Shown in pieces: positions 8,466 to 17,408 of a DNA stretch of 64,000 bases; positions within the stretch are counted from its first letter, which is position 1; every line of letters starts with the position of its first letter. The translations under genes and the position numbers were made by a program. The stretch is from positions 310,001 through 374,000 of the forward strand of contig NZ_LQQA01000033.1 of NCBI RefSeq assembly GCF_002101965.1. Reading direction: 5' to 3'. Below the pieces are notes generated by a model that had not been told where the DNA came from, ran no database searches, and saw nothing but the letters and a program-made list of their open reading frames with translations. Source of the DNA: Mycolicibacterium wolinskyi (GTDB taxonomy: Bacteria; Actinomycetota; Actinomycetes; Mycobacteriales; Mycobacteriaceae).

Positions 8466-10034
8466 CTAGACCTTCTCATGCGGCCGCGTGGGCGGAACCG
8501 CGGCCAGCAGTGTGCGCGTGTACTCGTGCTCGGGCGCGGCGAACAACTCGGCCGCGGGCCGGTACTCCACGGCTTCGCCGGCGCGCATCACCAGCACGTC
8601 ATGGCTCATGCGGTGCACCACCGCAAGGTCGTGGGCGATGAACAGGTAGGCCAACCCGAGTTCGCGCTGCAGATCGGCCAGCAGGTCCAGCACGCGCGAC
8701 TGTACCGAAACGTCAAGGGAAGCCGTCGATTCGTCGAGGATCAGCAGATCGGGTTCGGTGGCCAGCGCCCGCGCGATGCTGACCCGCTGCCGTTGGCCGC
8801 CCGAGAGTTCGTGCGGATAGCGCGACGCGAAATCCGGTGGCAGATCGACAAGCTCGAGAAGCTGGGCGACCCGTTCGGCGCGCGCCCGCCGGCCCTTGGC
8901 CAGCCGGTGCACGTGCAGCGGTTCACCGATCGCCGCACCGACCCTCGCACGCGGATTCAACGACGCGAACGGATCCTGGAACACCAGGCTGATTCGCCTG
9001 CGCAGATCCCGGACGCCGTCGAACACGTCGGCACCGTCGAGGGTCGCGGTGCCCGCCGACGGCTCGGTGAGCCCGGTCAGCGCAGCTGCCACCGTCGACT
9101 TGCCCGAGCCCGACTCACCGACGACGCCCAGGGTGCTGCCGCGCCGGATCTGAAACGACACATCGCGCACAGCCTGCACGCCTGAGTAGTGCACGGTGAG
9201 CCCCTGCACGTCCAACAAGACCGGCGCGTCGTCGGGCGCCCCGGCAGGTCCGGCACCATCGACACGGGGCCGGGCGGCAAGCAGTTCGCGTGTGTATTCG
9301 TGCTGGGGCCGGTCGAACACGTCGAGGATCGGTGCCTGCTCGACCGCCTCGCCGTCACGCAGCACGGTCACCTCGTCGGCAACCTGACCGATCACACCGA
9401 GGTCATGGCTGATCCAGACCACTGCGGTCCCGAAATCGCGCTGAAGATCGGCGACCAGATCGATGATCTGAGCCTGTGTTGTGACGTCGAGCGCGGTGGT
9501 CGGCTCGTCGGCGATCAGCAGCTCGGGATCGCAGGCCAGGGCGATCGCGATCATCACCCGCTGCCGTTGGCCACCCGACAACTGGTGCGGATAAGAATCC
9601 AGCCGATCCTGCGGCAGCCCCACCGCGTCGAGTAACTCACCGGCCCGGGTTCGGGCCTGGCGCCGGCTCATGTTGCGATGCGTCTCAAGCGTTTCGGTGA
9701 TCTGCCGGGCCAGCGACAGCAGCGGGTTCAGCGAGGTGCCGGGATCCTGGAACACGAATCCGATACGCCCGCCGTGCACCTCGCGCAGCAGCCGGGCCGA
9801 CGCGCCGACGAGTTGCGAACCGTCGGCCAGCGTGCTGGTACCCGCCACCACCGCGCCCGGCGCATCCAACAGACCGGTGGCGGCCAGCACCGTCATCGAC
9901 TTGCCCGATCCGGATTCGCCGACGATGCCGACAGTCTGCTCACGGTGCACATCGAACGAGATGCCGCGCACGATCTCCCGTCGGCCGATCGCCACCCGTA
10001 AATCCTGGACGCTCAGCACAGGTGTGGTCATCAC
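8466..10034 (-). CDS. Fused dipeptide/oligopeptide ABC transporter ATPase (DppD-DppF type)
   Basis: A 522-residue protein with two complete ABC ATPase units in one chain. Each has a Walker A (GESGSGKS, near 37 and near 301), a signature LSGGQRQRV, a Walker B and an H-loop. It is the energy module of a dipeptide/nickel/oligopeptide-type (PepT family) importer; such fused DppDF ATPases are common in actinobacteria. Its start overlaps the stop of the permease gene (10031-10034). The first two codons are both ATG and either may initiate. It completes the transporter encoded from 13385 downward. Confidence 0.94.
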   Translation of the reverse strand: MMTTPVLSVQDLRVAIGRREIVRGISFDVHREQTVGIVGESGSGKSMTVLAATGLLDAPGAVVAGTSTLADGSQLVGASARLLREVHGGRIGFVFQDPGTSLNPLLSLARQITETLETHRNMSRRQARTRAGELLDAVGLPQDRLDSYPHQLSGGQRQRVMIAIALACDPELLIADEPTTALDVTTQAQIIDLVADLQRDFGTAVVWISHDLGVIGQVADEVTVLRDGEAVEQAPILDVFDRPQHEYTRELLAARPRVDGAGPAGAPDDAPVLLDVQGLTVHYSGVQAVRDVSFQIRRGSTLGVVGESGSGKSTVAAALTGLTEPSAGTATLDGADVFDGVRDLRRRISLVFQDPFASLNPRARVGAAIGEPLHVHRLAKGRRARAERVAQLLELVDLPPDFASRYPHELSGGQRQRVSIARALATEPDLLILDESTASLDVSVQSRVLDLLADLQRELGLAYLFIAHDLAVVHRMSHDVLVMRAGEAVEYRPAAELFAAPEHEYTRTLLAAVPPTRPHEKV

Positions 10035-10906
10035 CGGCCCCTCCTGGCTTCCATCAGCGTGCGCTGCTTGGGATCCAACACGTCGCGCAGCCCGTCACCG
10101 AACAGGTTGAACGCCAGCACGGTGACGAATATCGCAGCCCCCGGGAACACCGCCATCCACCAGGCCAACGTCACGAAACCCTGTGCGTCGAAGATCATCC
10201 GGCCCAGCGACGGCTGCGGCGGCTGGATGCCCAGACCCAGGAACGACAGTGACGCCTCGGCCAGGATCGCGAAGGCCAGCGACAACGACAGCTGAACGAT
10301 CAACGGTCCGGCGATGTTCGGCAGGATGTGTCGCGTCAGGATGTAGATGCTGCCCGTACCCATCGTCCGCGATACCGCGACGAACGGTTCGACCCGTACG
10401 CCCAGCGTGCTGGCGCGGGCAACCCGCGCGAAGATCGGGGTGTAGACGATGCCGATCGCCAACATCGTCGTGGTGATGCCGGGGCCGAGGATCGCGACGA
10501 TCGCCAGCGCCAGCAGCAGTACCGGAAAGGCGAACATCACGTCGACCACCCGCATCACGATCGTGTCGAGCCACCCGCCTCGGTATCCGGCGACCACGCC
10601 GATCGTCACGCCGATCACCGCGGCCAGCGCCACGCTGACCACCGCGACCCGAAGCGACGCCTGGACGGCGACGAGCACCCGCGAAAACACATCCCGCCCA
10701 AGCTCATCGGTGCCGAACCAGTGCGATCCGCTCGGGGCCTGCAACGCATTGGGCACATCGATGTCGTTGACGCCGAACGGAATGATCCACTGTGCGGTCA
10801 ACGCCACGACGATCACCGCGAGCAGTACGACGGCGCTGATGGTGGTCACCGGGTTGGACAGCAACAGCCGCCACGACGCCACGCGGCTCTCGGTCTGAGT
10901 GGTCAT
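10031..10906 (-). CDS. ABC transporter permease, DppC type
   Basis: A 291-residue membrane protein with a first hydrophobic helix near residue 25-45, the DppC-type loop GTDELGRDVFSR, four to five further spans, and the EAA-type coupling loop near RVARASTLG. It forms half of the channel with the DppB-type partner. The ATG at 10906 overlaps the partner's stop (ATGA), and its own stop overlaps the ATPase start, so the four transporter genes are translationally linked. A longer frame reaching 11875 is a shadow of the DppB gene. Confidence 0.92.
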   Translation of the reverse strand: MTTQTESRVASWRLLLSNPVTTISAVVLLAVIVVALTAQWIIPFGVNDIDVPNALQAPSGSHWFGTDELGRDVFSRVLVAVQASLRVAVVSVALAAVIGVTIGVVAGYRGGWLDTIVMRVVDVMFAFPVLLLALAIVAILGPGITTTMLAIGIVYTPIFARVARASTLGVRVEPFVAVSRTMGTGSIYILTRHILPNIAGPLIVQLSLSLAFAILAEASLSFLGLGIQPPQPSLGRMIFDAQGFVTLAWWMAVFPGAAIFVTVLAFNLFGDGLRDVLDPKQRTLMEARRGR

Positions 10907-11859
10907 GACAGCCGGATCCTCGGGTCGACGACCGCGTAGAGCACATCCACGATCAGGTTGATGAGCAGGAACAGCGCCGCGATCAGCAGGACCGCGCCCT
11001 GGATCACCGGGTAGTCGCGCGCGGCAACGGAATTGAACACCAGCCGGCCGAGGCCCGGCCACGCGAATACCACCTCCACCACGATGACGCCGCCGAGGAT
11101 CGTCGCGAGCTGAATACCGGTGATGGTCAGCACCGGCAGCAGCGCGTTGCGGACGATGTGTCGGAACGTGATCACCGGCGGCGGCAGACCTTTCGACCGC
11201 GCGGTGCGGACGTAGCCCATCGCGGCGACCTCGAGCACTGCCGACCGCACATACCGCGTCATGATCGCGGCCGCGACCAGACCCACGGTGAGCCCCGGCA
11301 GGATGATGTGGCGCAGCCAGCCGCCGGGATCGTCGAACAGCGGCCGGTATCCCGAGGTCGGCAACCAGCCCAGCGTCGAGGCGAACAGACCGATCAGCAG
11401 GATGCCGAGCCAGAAATCGGGAATCGATACGCCGAACTGACTGGCGATGCGGACGATCGCGTCGCTGGCCCGGCCCTCGCGCAAGGCCGACCAGATGCCG
11501 GCAGGCAATGCGATCACCAGCGCGATGAGGATGCCGACGAGGCCGAGCGACAGGGTCGCCGGTAGCCGCTCCAGCAGGGTCACGGTGACCGGGTCGCCGT
11601 TGCGGAAACTCACCCCGAGATCGCCGGTCAGTGCCGAACCGAGATAACCGAAGAACTGCTCGACAATCGGTCGGTCCATGCCGCTGGCCGTGCGCAGTGC
11701 CTCGTACGCCTCGGGGGTGTAGCGGGTGCCGAGCGCGATGCGCACCGGATCGCCCGGCACCAGATGGACGAGGGCGAACACGACGATCAGGACCCCGACG
11801 AGCACCACCACCGAGTACAGCAGCCGCCGGGCGAGAAACCGTGCGATACCGAGATTCAT
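10903..11859 (-). CDS. ABC transporter permease, DppB type
   Basis: A 318-residue membrane protein with the DppB pattern: an N-terminal helix followed by HLVPGDPV, a long periplasmic segment, then about five spans with the coupling motif ARSKGLP. It pairs with the DppC-type permease. The ATG at 11859 overlaps the stop of the solute-binding-protein gene by four bases. Upstream extension of the frame into the binding-protein gene was rejected because it contains no membrane or family signal. Confidence 0.92.
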   Translation of the reverse strand: MNLGIARFLARRLLYSVVVLVGVLIVVFALVHLVPGDPVRIALGTRYTPEAYEALRTASGMDRPIVEQFFGYLGSALTGDLGVSFRNGDPVTVTLLERLPATLSLGLVGILIALVIALPAGIWSALREGRASDAIVRIASQFGVSIPDFWLGILLIGLFASTLGWLPTSGYRPLFDDPGGWLRHIILPGLTVGLVAAAIMTRYVRSAVLEVAAMGYVRTARSKGLPPPVITFRHIVRNALLPVLTITGIQLATILGGVIVVEVVFAWPGLGRLVFNSVAARDYPVIQGAVLLIAALFLLINLIVDVLYAVVDPRIRLS

Positions 11860-13385
11860 TCCGCACCACCCGCATTCAATTCCGCGCCGCGGAAACGGAT
11901 CGCCCCGTCGCGACGTGCGTCGTACCCGGACAGATTGTTGGCCCAGGCCTGGATCACCGATGGGTTGTACAGGTAGATGTAGCTCACCTCGTCGGCGATC
12001 CGGGTTGCGGCCTTGGTGTAGACGTCTTTTCGCTTGGCGGTGTCGGTCTCGACGCGTCCGGCGTCGAGCAGTCGGTCCACCTCCGGATCGGAGAACTTCT
12101 GCGCATTGCTCGTTCCGCTCGAATGGTGTTGCGCGTAGTAGAAGTCGTCGGGGTCGATGTTGCCGAGCCAGCCCATCATGAGCATGTCGAAGTTCCCGGT
12201 GTTCTGCTCGTCGAGCCACGTCGCGAAGTCGACGGTGCGGATGTTCACCGTGATGCCAAGGGGCGCAAGGTTGTCGGCGATGATCTGGGCCGCGGTCACC
12301 GTCTCGGGATACTCGCTGGTGACGAGCATGTCGAGGTTCTGCGGATCGGCGCCTGCCTCGTCGAGGAGCCGTCGCGCCTCGTCGAGGTCGTAGCGGTACC
12401 GGTCATAGCGCGTGTACCACGGGTTGCCTTCCGGGATGGCCAGCTGGTTGGTCATCGCGGTGCGGTAACTCGTGGCCGCCGCGATCGCGTCGCGGTCGAT
12501 CGCGTACGCGATCGCCTGGCGCACCCGCACGTCGTTCCAGGGTTGGCGAGCCTCGTTGAGGGCCAGGTACCAGTAGTCGTTGCTCGGGGTGACGGCGAGT
12601 GTCAACGAGTCGTCGTCACGTAACTGCGCGACGCGCTGCGGCGGCACCGAGTCGGTCCAGTCGATCTCACCGGCCTGCAGCGCCGACAGCGCGGTCGAGG
12701 GCTCGGAGATGAACCGGAACGTCACACCCGACACGCCGGGTGCCCCGCCCCAGTAGTTCGGATTGGCCTTGAGCGTGATGGAGTCGCCGCTCTTGCGGCC
12801 GGCGAACGAGAACGGCCCGGTACCGATCGGGTGGGTGGCGATCTGTCCACTCTCGACGTTGCTGCGCTGCACGATCGCCATGCCCTTGAACCCGCCGAGA
12901 TTGGTCAACAGGTTGGGCGTGGGGTGCTTGACGGTGATGCGGACCGTGGCCGGATCCGGGGCGCTCACGTCGGTGACGGCGCTGAACTTGTCGACGTTGG
13001 TCAACTGTTCGTCGATGATGCGGCGGTACGAGTACACGACGTCGTCGGCGGTCAGGGGGCTGCCGTCGTGCCAGGTGACGCCCTCACGGAGGTGGAAGGT
13101 CCAGGCGAGCTGATCGCCGCTGACCTCCCACGACTCCGCCAGCGCCGGGCGCATGTGCAGGTTCTCGTCGGGTTCGACGAGCGTGTCGAACACGTTCTCC
13201 AGCACCTCGAACGAGAAATATGCGCTGGTCCGGTGCGGGTCGAGCTGGTCGGGCTCGCCCGCGATGGCGGCGATGAGATTGCCCGAGGACTCGTCCCCGA
13301 GATCCACCCGTTCACCGGTGGAGCACGCCGCGAGCAGGCACACCAAGACTGCGAGTAACGCTTTAACCGCTGGTCGTGAAGTCAC
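11856..13385 (-). CDS. Family 5 solute-binding lipoprotein of the ABC importer
   Basis: A 509-residue extracellular substrate-binding protein. The N-terminus is a lipoprotein signal (hydrophobic LLAVLVCLLAAC, lipobox LAAC with Cys21), so it is anchored outside the membrane. The body is SBP_bac_5, with LAESWEVS, the LREGVTWHDG block near residue 100, and a TKAATRI-type C-terminal helix. Family members bind dipeptides, oligopeptides, nickel or other small ligands; the ligand cannot be called here. First gene of the SBP-B-C-ATPase-SDR operon. The 128 bp before it (13386-13513) separates it from the divergent secreted-protein gene and holds no symmetric site that I could pick out. Confidence 0.93.
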   Translation of the reverse strand: MTSRPAVKALLAVLVCLLAACSTGERVDLGDESSGNLIAAIAGEPDQLDPHRTSAYFSFEVLENVFDTLVEPDENLHMRPALAESWEVSGDQLAWTFHLREGVTWHDGSPLTADDVVYSYRRIIDEQLTNVDKFSAVTDVSAPDPATVRITVKHPTPNLLTNLGGFKGMAIVQRSNVESGQIATHPIGTGPFSFAGRKSGDSITLKANPNYWGGAPGVSGVTFRFISEPSTALSALQAGEIDWTDSVPPQRVAQLRDDDSLTLAVTPSNDYWYLALNEARQPWNDVRVRQAIAYAIDRDAIAAATSYRTAMTNQLAIPEGNPWYTRYDRYRYDLDEARRLLDEAGADPQNLDMLVTSEYPETVTAAQIIADNLAPLGITVNIRTVDFATWLDEQNTGNFDMLMMGWLGNIDPDDFYYAQHHSSGTSNAQKFSDPEVDRLLDAGRVETDTAKRKDVYTKAATRIADEVSYIYLYNPSVIQAWANNLSGYDARRDGAIRFRGAELNAGGAE

Positions 13386-13513
13386 GATCTCTCCAGGATC
13401 ACCGCGGGTGATCTGCGTGTTCGCTCACCCGCTACGGGTCGTCACCGGGACCGGGAAACGCCTGACGGACAAACCGGTGACGACGCTGATGAAGACTGCG
13501 ATACTCACCCATT

Positions 13514-14047
13514 GTGACCTTCAAGCGCATGGCTGCTGCGACCGCCCTGGTGTTCACGTTCGGATTCGGCGCAGGCCTGGGATTTGCCAGCCCTGTTCAA
13601 GCCGAGCCCGTCATGAACGGTGTCTACACCTATACGCAGGAGGGTTTGGAGCCTCAGACGTGGTCGATCTACCCGTCCTGCGTGCCGGTGGTCGGAGATC
13701 TGCGCGAGCCGCTCGAGTTGGCCGTGGCATGCCGGCTGCACGTCGAGGCGTCGCGCGGCACGAGCGGCGGTGACGCCCGGCTGGCCGACGGTCAGTGGCA
13801 GTTCATCACGTCCAAGATCGAGGGCATGCAGTGCCCGGACGGTAGCTGGGCGCCGATCACCGAGACCTACCGGTTCAACGATGTGACGCTGAGCGGCACT
13901 CGATCGGTGGCGCACAACGCGGTGTGCGGGCTGGCCCCCTCGATTCACACCGTGCCGTTCACGCTCGCCTACCAGAAGCCGCTGCCGCTGCCCGTCGAGG
14001 CGTACCCCCTCGACTGTGAGCCGTGGGGCCTGCGGTTGTGCACGTAG
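13514..14047 (+). CDS. Small secreted mycobacterial protein of unknown function
   Basis: A 177-residue protein with a signal peptide (hydrophobic core about 6-25, cut after VQAEP). The secreted part has six cysteines. It opens with a GVYTYT strand, has a GQWQF block and ends in a Cys-rich tail. This pattern recurs in many mycobacterial secreted proteins of 150-180 residues without assigned function. It uses a GTG start at 13514; an ATG five codons later is possible. Its last 25 bases overlap the start of the DUF4185 gene in another frame, so the two are probably translated together. No enzyme motif is seen. Confidence 0.75.
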   Translation: MTFKRMAAATALVFTFGFGAGLGFASPVQAEPVMNGVYTYTQEGLEPQTWSIYPSCVPVVGDLREPLELAVACRLHVEASRGTSGGDARLADGQWQFITSKIEGMQCPDGSWAPITETYRFNDVTLSGTRSVAHNAVCGLAPSIHTVPFTLAYQKPLPLPVEAYPLDCEPWGLRLCT

Positions 14048-15111
14048 CCGGACGCCGAATCCCGCTGCGCAACGGCAAGGTATGTGATCTCACCGGCCCA
14101 GGACTGACCGATCGGTTCGGGGTGACCTGCACCGACCTCGGTGCCTCGGTGCTCGCCCCGAACGGCAAGTTGGTGTCGGTCTTCGGCGACACGTTCTCCG
14201 GCCGCCGGGTCGGGGAAGGTGACTGGCGTTCACCGGTGGTGTTGATCGGCACCGGCGACGCGAATCACGAGATCGTCTACGAACGGGCGGGCGGCCCGGA
14301 CCCGCTGTACGCGCGTCAGCTGTGGCATTACGTCCACAACGCGTCGGGCTGGCGGCGCAACGCCATCAGTACCGTCATCCCGAGTGATCTGTTGCGCGTG
14401 GGGGATTCGCTCTACTTGCACGCGATCGTCAATCGCGGATTCGGCAACGTCATCTGGACCGAGATCTGGCGTTCGGACGATTGCGGTGTTTCATGGGAGC
14501 GCTTCGGCTCGAAGTTTCCGGCCGGTCTGCACCGCGGCCACGCGCAGTGCTGGTCCTGGGACTACGACCCCGACGACGGCTGGGTTTACGTGGCTTCCAC
14601 CGGTTTTCAGCGCGATAAGGGCATCATCCTGATGCGAGTTCGTCCGGGCCGCATCGGCGACCCCGAATCCTATTGGAGCTGGGGCCATACCGACGCGGGT
14701 TGGGAATGGGGCCGCCGTGCCACGCCGATCACCCCGGCCGCCGAGCGCTGGGGTGAACTGAGCTTTCGCCGTGTCGCACCCGGGAAGTGGGTTCTCGGCG
14801 GGTTTTTCGCGTCGAAGTACGCGTTGGGATACCGCGTGATCGATTCGCCGTTGGCGAACCTGCACACCACGCCGGTCCAGACACCGATCGCGGGATCGGC
14901 TTGGGAGAACGAAGACCATGCGCAGAACCGGGTCGCCCAACTCTACGGTGGCTATGTGCTCCCTGGCTCACGCTTCGACATCGACGGCGGTGTCGGGCTC
15001 GTGGTGTCGCAATGGCATACCAACTCCGGATGGCCTTACCGGGCAATGCAATTCAAAGCCCGCCTGAAAGACACGTCGGAGCCGCAGCCGGTGGACCCTG
15101 TCGACCTGTGA
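14023..15111 (+). CDS. DUF4185 protein, candidate GH183 endo-D-arabinanase (copy 2, no own signal peptide)
   Basis: A 362-residue protein consisting almost entirely of a DUF4185/GH183-like propeller. The two conserved acids are Asp38 (CTDLG) and Asp56 (FGDT), 18 residues apart. A conserved HRGHAQCW block follows near residue 180, and the GGYVLPGS and SQWHTN segments come near the end. Unlike the other two DUF4185 genes here, no signal peptide precedes the domain. The start (GTG at 14023, or GTG at 14038) lies inside the end of the small secreted-protein gene. It may be made only by coupled translation, or joined to that protein by frameshifting; both are conjecture. Confidence 0.82.
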   Translation: MGPAVVHVAGRRIPLRNGKVCDLTGPGLTDRFGVTCTDLGASVLAPNGKLVSVFGDTFSGRRVGEGDWRSPVVLIGTGDANHEIVYERAGGPDPLYARQLWHYVHNASGWRRNAISTVIPSDLLRVGDSLYLHAIVNRGFGNVIWTEIWRSDDCGVSWERFGSKFPAGLHRGHAQCWSWDYDPDDGWVYVASTGFQRDKGIILMRVRPGRIGDPESYWSWGHTDAGWEWGRRATPITPAAERWGELSFRRVAPGKWVLGGFFASKYALGYRVIDSPLANLHTTPVQTPIAGSAWENEDHAQNRVAQLYGGYVLPGSRFDIDGGVGLVVSQWHTNSGWPYRAMQFKARLKDTSEPQPVDPVDL

Positions 15112-15114
15112 CCG

Positions 15115-15861
15115 TCAGGCGGTGAAGCCGCCGTCGACGTTCCAGTTCGCCCCGGTGACATATCCCGATTCCGGGCCGGCCAGGAAACTGACCACTGCGG
15201 CGATGTCGCCGGTGTGCCCGTACCGGCCCAACGCGGTGGTTTGCCGTACCACGTCGGCGAATTCGCCTTCGTCAGGGTTCAGGTCCGTGGCGATCGGGCC
15301 GGGCTGCACGTTGTTGACGGTGATGCCGCGGGGTCCCAGTTCGCGGGCGAGCGCGCGCGTGAGTGACGATACGGCGCCTTTGGTCATCGCGTAGACGGCG
15401 GTTCCACCCGTCGGCACGCGATCGGCGTTGATGCTGCCGATGTTGATGATTCGTGATCCCTCACCGAGATGGCCGACCGCGCTGCGGATCGCCGAGTACA
15501 CGCCGCCGATGTTGACGGCCACCACTCGGTCGTACTCCTCCTGCGGGAACTCGTCGATGGGTGCCATGTGAGCGGTTCCGGCGTTGTTGACGAGGACGTC
15601 CAAGCCGCCGAGGTCGGCGACCGTCTGTTCGACCGCCGCCGCCACCTGGGCCGGGTCGGCGGCGTCGGCCTGAATTGCCACGGCTTTCGCGCCGTCGGCG
15701 GTCAACTCGGCGACGAGTTTCTCGGCCTCGACGGCAGATGCGCCGTACGTGAAAGCCACGGCGGCGCCGTCGGCGGCCAACCGTCGGACGATGCCGGCGC
15801 CGATTCCGCGTGAGCCGCCGGTTACCAGTGCGCGCCTACCGGCTAACGGTGCTGTGGTCAT
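15115..15861 (-). CDS. SDR-family oxidoreductase, tandem copy A
   Basis: A 248-residue short-chain dehydrogenase with TGGSRGIG at 14-21, NNAG near 92, catalytic YAMTK, and the GANWNVDGG end common to FabG-like 3-oxoacyl-reductase homologues. It is a close duplicate of the gene at 15991-16737, with most residues identical over the full length. The 129 bp upstream keep a remnant of the other copy's control region (see 15932-15947). It converges with the DUF4185 gene, with 3 bp between the stops. Substrate unknown. Confidence 0.92.
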   Translation of the reverse strand: MTTAPLAGRRALVTGGSRGIGAGIVRRLAADGAAVAFTYGASAVEAEKLVAELTADGAKAVAIQADAADPAQVAAAVEQTVADLGGLDVLVNNAGTAHMAPIDEFPQEEYDRVVAVNIGGVYSAIRSAVGHLGEGSRIINIGSINADRVPTGGTAVYAMTKGAVSSLTRALARELGPRGITVNNVQPGPIATDLNPDEGEFADVVRQTTALGRYGHTGDIAAVVSFLAGPESGYVTGANWNVDGGFTA

Positions 15862-15931
15862 TTCGGGCCCTTCCGTGTGGTGTCAACGGTCGGTAAATAG
15901 GGACGTTGCGAACGGGCGTATCGATGCCCGG

Positions 15932-15947
15932 TGTGACGGGTATCACT
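15932..15947. promoter_or_regulatory. TGTGA-N6-TCAC site upstream of SDR copy A
   Basis: The bases TGTGACGGGTATCACT fit the CRP/FNR-type half-sites TGTGA and TCAC(A) separated by six bases. The site starts 71 bp upstream of the start codon of SDR copy A. It differs from the matching element near copy B at two bases, so it was duplicated with the gene. Binding by the mycobacterial CRP homologue is a guess from the consensus. Confidence 0.45.
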
Positions 15948-15990
15948 CGGGCCGGCGCGACCGCCTTCGGGCTTCGTCAGTCTGTGATCG

Positions 15991-16737
15991 TCACGCGGTG
16001 TACCCGCCGTCGACGTTCCAGTTCGCGCCCGTGATGTATCCGGACTCCGGGCCTGCCAGGAAGCTCACCACCGCAGCGGTGTCGCGGGTGTGTCCGTAGT
16101 GGTCCAGCGCCATGACTTCCCGCATGGCATCGGCGAATTCGCCGTCGGCGGGATTCATGTCGGTGTCGATCGGGCCGGGCTGCACGTTGTTGACGGTGAT
16201 GCCGCGGGGTCCGAGTTCACGTGCCAGGCCCCGGGTCAGCGAGGCGACCGCCCCCTTCGTCATTGCGTACACCGACAAGCCGGCGACGGGCACGCGGTCG
16301 GCGTTGATGCTGCCGATGTTGATGATCCGTGAACCCTCACCGAGATGACGGACTGCGCTGCGGATGGCCGAGTACACACCACCGATATTGATCGCGACGA
16401 GGCGGTCGAACTGATCCTGCGGGAACTCGTCGATCGGCGCGACGTGCGCGGTTCCGGCGTTGTTGACCAGCACGTCCAAGCCGCCGAGGTCGGCGACGGC
16501 CTGTTCGACGGCCGCGGCCACCTGGGTGGGATCGGCGCTGTCGGCCTTGATGGCCACCACCTTGGCGCCGTCGGCACTCACATCGGCCACCAGTTTGTCG
16601 GCTTCGGTCGCCGACGATGCATAGGTGAACGCCACTGCGGCGCCGTCGGCAGCGAGTCGGCGCACGATGCCCGCGCCGATTCCGCGTGAGCCTCCGGTTA
16701 CCAGGGCCCGCCGCCCGGCTAGGGGTGCTGTACTCAT
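15991..16737 (-). CDS. SDR-family oxidoreductase, tandem copy B
   Basis: A 248-residue short-chain dehydrogenase nearly identical in layout to its neighbour at 15115: TGGSRGIG at 14-21, NNAG near 92, YAMTK active site, same length and same ends. Differences cluster in the surface and C-terminal substrate region (for example MALDHYGHTRD against TALGRYGHTGD), so the two may have diverged in substrate. It is divergent from a TetR gene starting 113 bp away, which keeps the ancestral control region. It is probably the TetR target. Confidence 0.92.
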   Translation of the reverse strand: MSTAPLAGRRALVTGGSRGIGAGIVRRLAADGAAVAFTYASSATEADKLVADVSADGAKVVAIKADSADPTQVAAAVEQAVADLGGLDVLVNNAGTAHVAPIDEFPQDQFDRLVAINIGGVYSAIRSAVRHLGEGSRIINIGSINADRVPVAGLSVYAMTKGAVASLTRGLARELGPRGITVNNVQPGPIDTDMNPADGEFADAMREVMALDHYGHTRDTAAVVSFLAGPESGYITGANWNVDGGYTA

Positions 16738-16763
16738 ATCGCATACCTCTCGAAGTTGTTTCG

Positions 16764-16775
16764 AACCGATTGGTT
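16764..16775. promoter_or_regulatory. Inverted repeat AACC-N4-GGTT between SDR copy B and TetR
   Basis: The bases AACCGATTGGTT form an inverted repeat in the 112-bp divergent region, 27 bp upstream of SDR copy B. It is flanked by the AT-rich stretch that would hold a promoter. This is the best candidate operator for the adjacent TetR protein. The corresponding place upstream of copy A reads AACGGTCGGT, a decayed form. Confidence 0.45.
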
Positions 16776-16822
16776 ACAAAGTATGATGAGGTCAAGTCCA
16801 TTGTCGAGCGGAAGATTCCTGT

Positions 16823-16838
16823 TGTGACGCGTATCACG
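16823..16838. promoter_or_regulatory. TGTGA-N6-TCAC site before the TetR gene
   Basis: The bases TGTGACGCGTATCACG match the CRP-type pattern with a six-base spacer and form an imperfect palindrome. It lies 12 bp before the TetR start codon and 86 bp upstream of SDR copy B. The same element is kept upstream of copy A, which argues that it matters for SDR expression. Confidence 0.45.
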
Positions 16839-16849
16839 GAAGGTGGAGC

Positions 16850-17398
16850 ATGGCGGTAGGGCGACCCCGGGAGTTCAACCCCGACATGGTCGAGGACATC
16901 GCGATGAAGCTGTTCTGGGACCGGGGCTACGAGGGTGTGTCGATCAGTGATCTGACCGACGCAACCGGGGTGAACCGCCGCGGCATATACGCCGAGTTCG
17001 GCTCAAAAGAAGGACTCTTCGAGCGGGCAAAGCGCCGCTACATCAACGGTCCGGGCGGCTACATGGCAACGGCACTCACTCGTGCGACCGCGCGCGAGGT
17101 CGCCGAAGCCATGGTGCACGGGGCGGCCGACGCAACCTCCGGTGGCCCGAATGGCTGCCTGCTGGTCGGAAATGGCGCCGGCTTGGCCGACTTTCGCGAC
17201 GCGGCCGCGCACGAGCTGGCGCGCCGGTTCGACCAGGCGGTGACTGCGGGCGAACTGTCCGACGTGGACACCTTGTTGCTGGCTCGCTGGATCAGCGCCG
17301 TGTGCCAAGGTATTTCGATCCAGGCCCGCAGTGGTGCCGGCCGTGCGGAACTGCACGCGATCGCCGATCTGGCCTTGGAGGGCTGGCCGAAGCCCTAA
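16850..17398 (+). CDS. TetR/AcrR-family regulator
   Basis: A 182-residue regulator with an N-terminal TetR helix-turn-helix (residues 10-55, with GVSISDLTDATGVNRRGIYA) and a short C-terminal ligand domain. The GPNGCLLVGNG segment is typical of the YxaF/LmrA-like branch. It is divergent from SDR copy B, which it most likely represses. The ATG at 16850 follows GGAAGGTGGAG. The next gene starts 10 bp after its stop, so regulator and amine-dehydrogenase-like gene form one transcript. Confidence 0.9.
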   Translation: MAVGRPREFNPDMVEDIAMKLFWDRGYEGVSISDLTDATGVNRRGIYAEFGSKEGLFERAKRRYINGPGGYMATALTRATAREVAEAMVHGAADATSGGPNGCLLVGNGAGLADFRDAAAHELARRFDQAVTAGELSDVDTLLLARWISAVCQGISIQARSGAGRAELHAIADLALEGWPKP

Positions 17399-17408
17399 GG
17401 TGAGCGCC

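Noticed and set aside
7458..9185. 575-residue open frame on the plus strand
   Set aside because: Lies opposite the DUF1918, SDR and ABC ATPase genes, crosses gene borders and shows Arg/His/Gly-rich shadow composition.
17331..17408. Upstream extension of the amine-dehydrogenase-like gene into the TetR gene
   Set aside because: The extra residues have no Rossmann character, and a GTG with a ribosome-binding site lies at the start of the NAD-binding strand.
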